Both the position numbers and the translations under genes were made by a program. Source: Rhytidiadelphus loreus (Eukaryota; Streptophyta; Bryopsida; Hypnales; Hylocomiaceae). From it: a DNA stretch of 64,000 nt. The stretch's first letter is position 1, and every line of letters starts with the position of its first letter. Below the pieces are notes generated by a model that saw only the letters and a list, made by a program, of their open reading frames with translations, did not search any database and was not told the origin of the DNA. Location: positions 30,503,025 through 30,567,024 of the forward strand of contig OX344763.1 in NCBI GenBank assembly GCA_947034895.1, in the 5' to 3' direction. Below, piece by piece: positions 61,436 to 64,000 of this stretch.

Positions 61436-62971
61436 TGGACACATCAACCCACGCTTTAACAAGAGTTTGGCCATATTTCAACAAGGGTCTATTCATGCTT
61501 TAACATTTCACCTTTGAAAAATCACAGAAAATTTCACTTCTTGTCAAAATGTCTTCATTCTTTTTGCAAATGGATTCTCTCAAATTTTTCAATCTTTGAA
61601 AAATATGGAAGGTGACAAACAACTTCTCCAAAGTACCTAGACAACAAATGTGTATGGGAATGGGCAACTTCTCCAAAGTACTTAGATAGCAAATATGTAT
61701 GGACATTGTGTATGGGCAATTCTACTTTAAGCAATTCTATGCATGTTTTGAAGCAGTATGAGACAATGTAAGTTTTTTTCTATATGGGAAGATAGAAATC
61801 ACAAAGATTACAAATATTTTAGTAATTTTATACCTTGAATTGAAATTATTATGAGTTTTGGAAGCCAAAAGTTGGGTTAAACCCACACACAATGTACAGA
61901 CTCTTCCAATTTTGATCATTCAAGAATTAAGTTCTTCCTCACTACTTCCTACTTTCTTCCTCACTACTTCAAGACATGTATCATGACCTTATTAGTTCCA
62001 ACCTTGAAAAAGAAAAAGAAAACCCATTCCAAGCTTTGGTTGGAAATAGCTACACCCTACAAGTTGGATATGGATTCTAGGTCAAAAATAGATTTTGGAC
62101 CTTTACAAGGTTCAATAATGTTAGGAGGCATGAATGAATTGAGTCAAAAGAATACATGGCCTTAGGTCTATTGAATACACAAAATGCCATTTCAATGCCC
62201 CAATTATGTGTGAAATTTTTAGTTATATCGAATTTCAAATGAATTGGTGATTCTTCATTAGGATCCATCCTCAGGATCCAATAATGCACAAAAGATTCTA
62301 ATGCTTAGGGTGTTGAAAATCCTTCTAAAAATTATCATGCACAACTAGAGCATCCAATTATGCTTAAAAAAAAACACAATTTTTTTGTCTATTTTTCACC
62401 AATGGGACCAGCTTGGTCACTTAGTTATTCCTTCCTAATACTTCTGCAAGGTTTTAAATGAGTTCGTGTTCTACATGACAAGAAAAAACAACTTGCAAAA
62501 ATAAAGATTTTATGTCCACATTCTATAGTCATCACTTATTTTGCCTCCAAAGCTCTAGATCTCCAAGCCAAGCAGCCTCTCTCTTAGGCATTAAAATTAA
62601 AATTGCATATGTGCTAATGGCAATGTAAAGTACACACAGCGTTCATACTTCTACTCTCTAAAGTAAATTTGAGCTGGAAATCAAACTGATTTATTATCCG
62701 ATCTCAGCTGGTAACATCCACAGCTCAGAAAACTCACCCAAACAAGACCTATCACAAACAACTTCGGTAGGGGTCCAAAGCACCCGCTTCATCAAAGTTC
62801 ATCTTCAGTACATTCTCATTATACATGAATATTTTATTTACAGTTTTAGAACATCTATCAACGGAAATTTGACTCTTATAAACTAGGCATACAGTACCCC
62901 CAAATCACGCATGTTTTGGTGCGTTGGAATCCTCTTTCATCAAGACCCTACCTTCGTCTCTTCCATACCAG
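61436..62971. other. Intergenic DNA 3' of the aldehyde dehydrogenase gene
   Basis: AT-rich with the dispersed repeat copy at 61780-62055 and a short fragment (about 62905-62940) related to the 38-kb tandem unit. It must contain the 3' untranslated region of the ALDH gene. No other gene is seen. Confidence 0.45.
61780..62055 (+). repeat. Dispersed repeat, copy 2 of 2
   Basis: Same ordered blocks as 39480-39790, for example GAATTGAAATTATTATGA, CTCTTCCAATTTTGATCA, CTTTCTTCCTCACTACTT, TTATTAGTTCCAA and TTGGTTGGAAATA. Confidence 0.65.
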
Positions 62972-64000
62972 TCAATGATTGTAGTTAGTAGCCTTCTTCA
63001 AGCGAAGTGCAATCAGGACCATGTCCAGGATTCCCCCTGCCAGCAACGCCCTGATCATGCTTTGCTTCACGGCTGTGAAGGGAGGGTACCGTGCAGAAAC
63101 GTCACCTAACATGGACTTCACCAGCACTGACTTCTTGTGGGTAAACGAGTCAAACGAAGCCTTTCCATGGTACGCTCCAGTTCCACTCTCGCCCACTCCC
63201 CCGAAGGGCAAGTCGGTAGTAAGGAACTGCAGCACACACATAGATATGAAACAAATTAGCCCCAAGTATTTAAATTTCACGAATCTGTCCGAAAGTTAGT
63301 TGGACTGGAGTTGGAATCTTTACATAACGTTCTTGGAGTACTGGGTTGAATGTCCGCCTACAATGGGATTGTACTTGGAATTATTCCATCTACACTCCTA
63401 CAAGATTTATGGGGAGGCCCCTACCATATTTGTTAAACCTAGGTTCAACTACAATGAATTCCCTACCATATTTGTTAAAATGGTGTAATTAGAGCGCCAA
63501 AATTATGATGTTCAAGTCCAATGTTCGAGAAGATATTTGAGCCAAAGAACCAATATCCGATATCCATAGTTCTCTTGAGTCTACCTACAATGTTAAGGTC
63601 ATCTCAAATCTAGAACCCTAGAATCCATATCCTTACTTTATCCTTAAATATCTCACATCTCAAACAGGTTTAGATTTAAGAAACTCTCAACCTACATACC
63701 AGTTTTGTACTAGTAAGGCATCCAATGACTTGCCATGTACATTATAGCGATGACAACTGACCTAAAATGTTCATTGGATGCCATACCTGTACAATATTGC
63801 CATTATACGCACAACACTAATTCAAGTGCACAGAGTAATAAAAACTAGGACAGATATATATCTCGGATTCGGGTCCGGCAATCTGAGTTTCAAGTCAAGA
63901 AATAGTTTAACTGAAATTTGCAATTTTTAACAAACATAAGGTTCTGGAGACATATATTAGTGATAATATATTGGACGGCATTCAACTTACTTGTAATACA
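62972..64000 (-). CDS. ALDH3-family aldehyde dehydrogenase, last two exons only
   Basis: The 3' end of a gene entering from the right. The terminal exon is 63236-62972, ending in TGA. The preceding exon is represented only by its last 10 bases (64000-63991), followed by a GTAAGT donor. Joining them in phase 0 reads VLQFLTTDLPFGGVGES, as expected for this family. The terminal exon has the highly conserved LPFGGVGESGTGAYHGK and FDSFTHKKSVL motifs, then RYPPFTAVKQ and a hydrophobic C-terminal stretch resembling the membrane-anchor tail of ALDH3-type enzymes. The family oxidises medium and long-chain or stress-derived aldehydes with NAD(P). The catalytic cysteine lies upstream of the window. The 754-bp intron contains a short direct repeat of CCTACCATATTTGTTAAA. 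Confidence 0.92.

Overview
The window looks like nuclear DNA of a land plant. The genes are split by short spliceosomal introns with GT-AG borders. The recognisable proteins are plant families: a STICHEL-type DnaX-like protein, a C2-VASt-C2-GRAM-VASt protein, beta-tubulin, an ALDH3-type aldehyde dehydrogenase and a ThrE-type membrane protein. The spaces between genes are long, AT-rich and packed with miniature transposons. Beta-tubulin is interrupted after codon 22, and the intergenic distances are large (about 37 kb between the tubulin and STICHEL-like genes). A non-flowering land plant with a repeat-rich genome (lycophyte, fern, moss or gymnosperm) therefore seems likely, but the species cannot be fixed from the sequence alone.

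Layout. Positions 1-1642 (minus) carry the first four exons of a ThrE/DUF1212 transporter-like gene that runs off the left edge. A beta-tubulin gene lies at 3534-6217 (minus), with a decayed tandem copy of its own 3' end just downstream (2666-3305). From 6.4 to 41 kb there is no convincing host gene. This is a transposon graveyard whose main landmark is a nearly 8-kb L1-type LINE (12655-20617, minus) with a 14-bp target duplication. Two CACTA-type foldback elements and one CATTAG-family element sit inside the LINE. Around it are two elements with 9-bp target duplications (Mutator-like), a Tourist/Harbinger-like composite at 28.5-29.3 kb, a set of TTAA-flanked elements with CCC...GGG ends, a fragment of a Ty3/gypsy protease, tandem arrays and dispersed repeats.

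From 41.5 kb the DNA becomes gene-like again. A GC-richer leader, containing a tandem duplication, precedes a seven-exon STICHEL-like gene (43085-47203, plus). A 13-exon C2/GRAM/VASt gene follows on the minus strand (51801-59435). The last two exons of an ALDH3-type gene enter from the right edge (62972-64000, minus).

The five genes do not form a pathway. They are neighbouring single transcription units: cytoskeleton, membrane-contact or lipid transfer, aldehyde detoxification, epidermal or DnaX-like AAA protein, and transporter-like. All exon borders were placed by hand from splice signals, reading phase and remembered family alignments. The phases close without a frame error in every model, but exon 4 of the C2/GRAM gene and the last exon of the STICHEL-like gene have alternatives.
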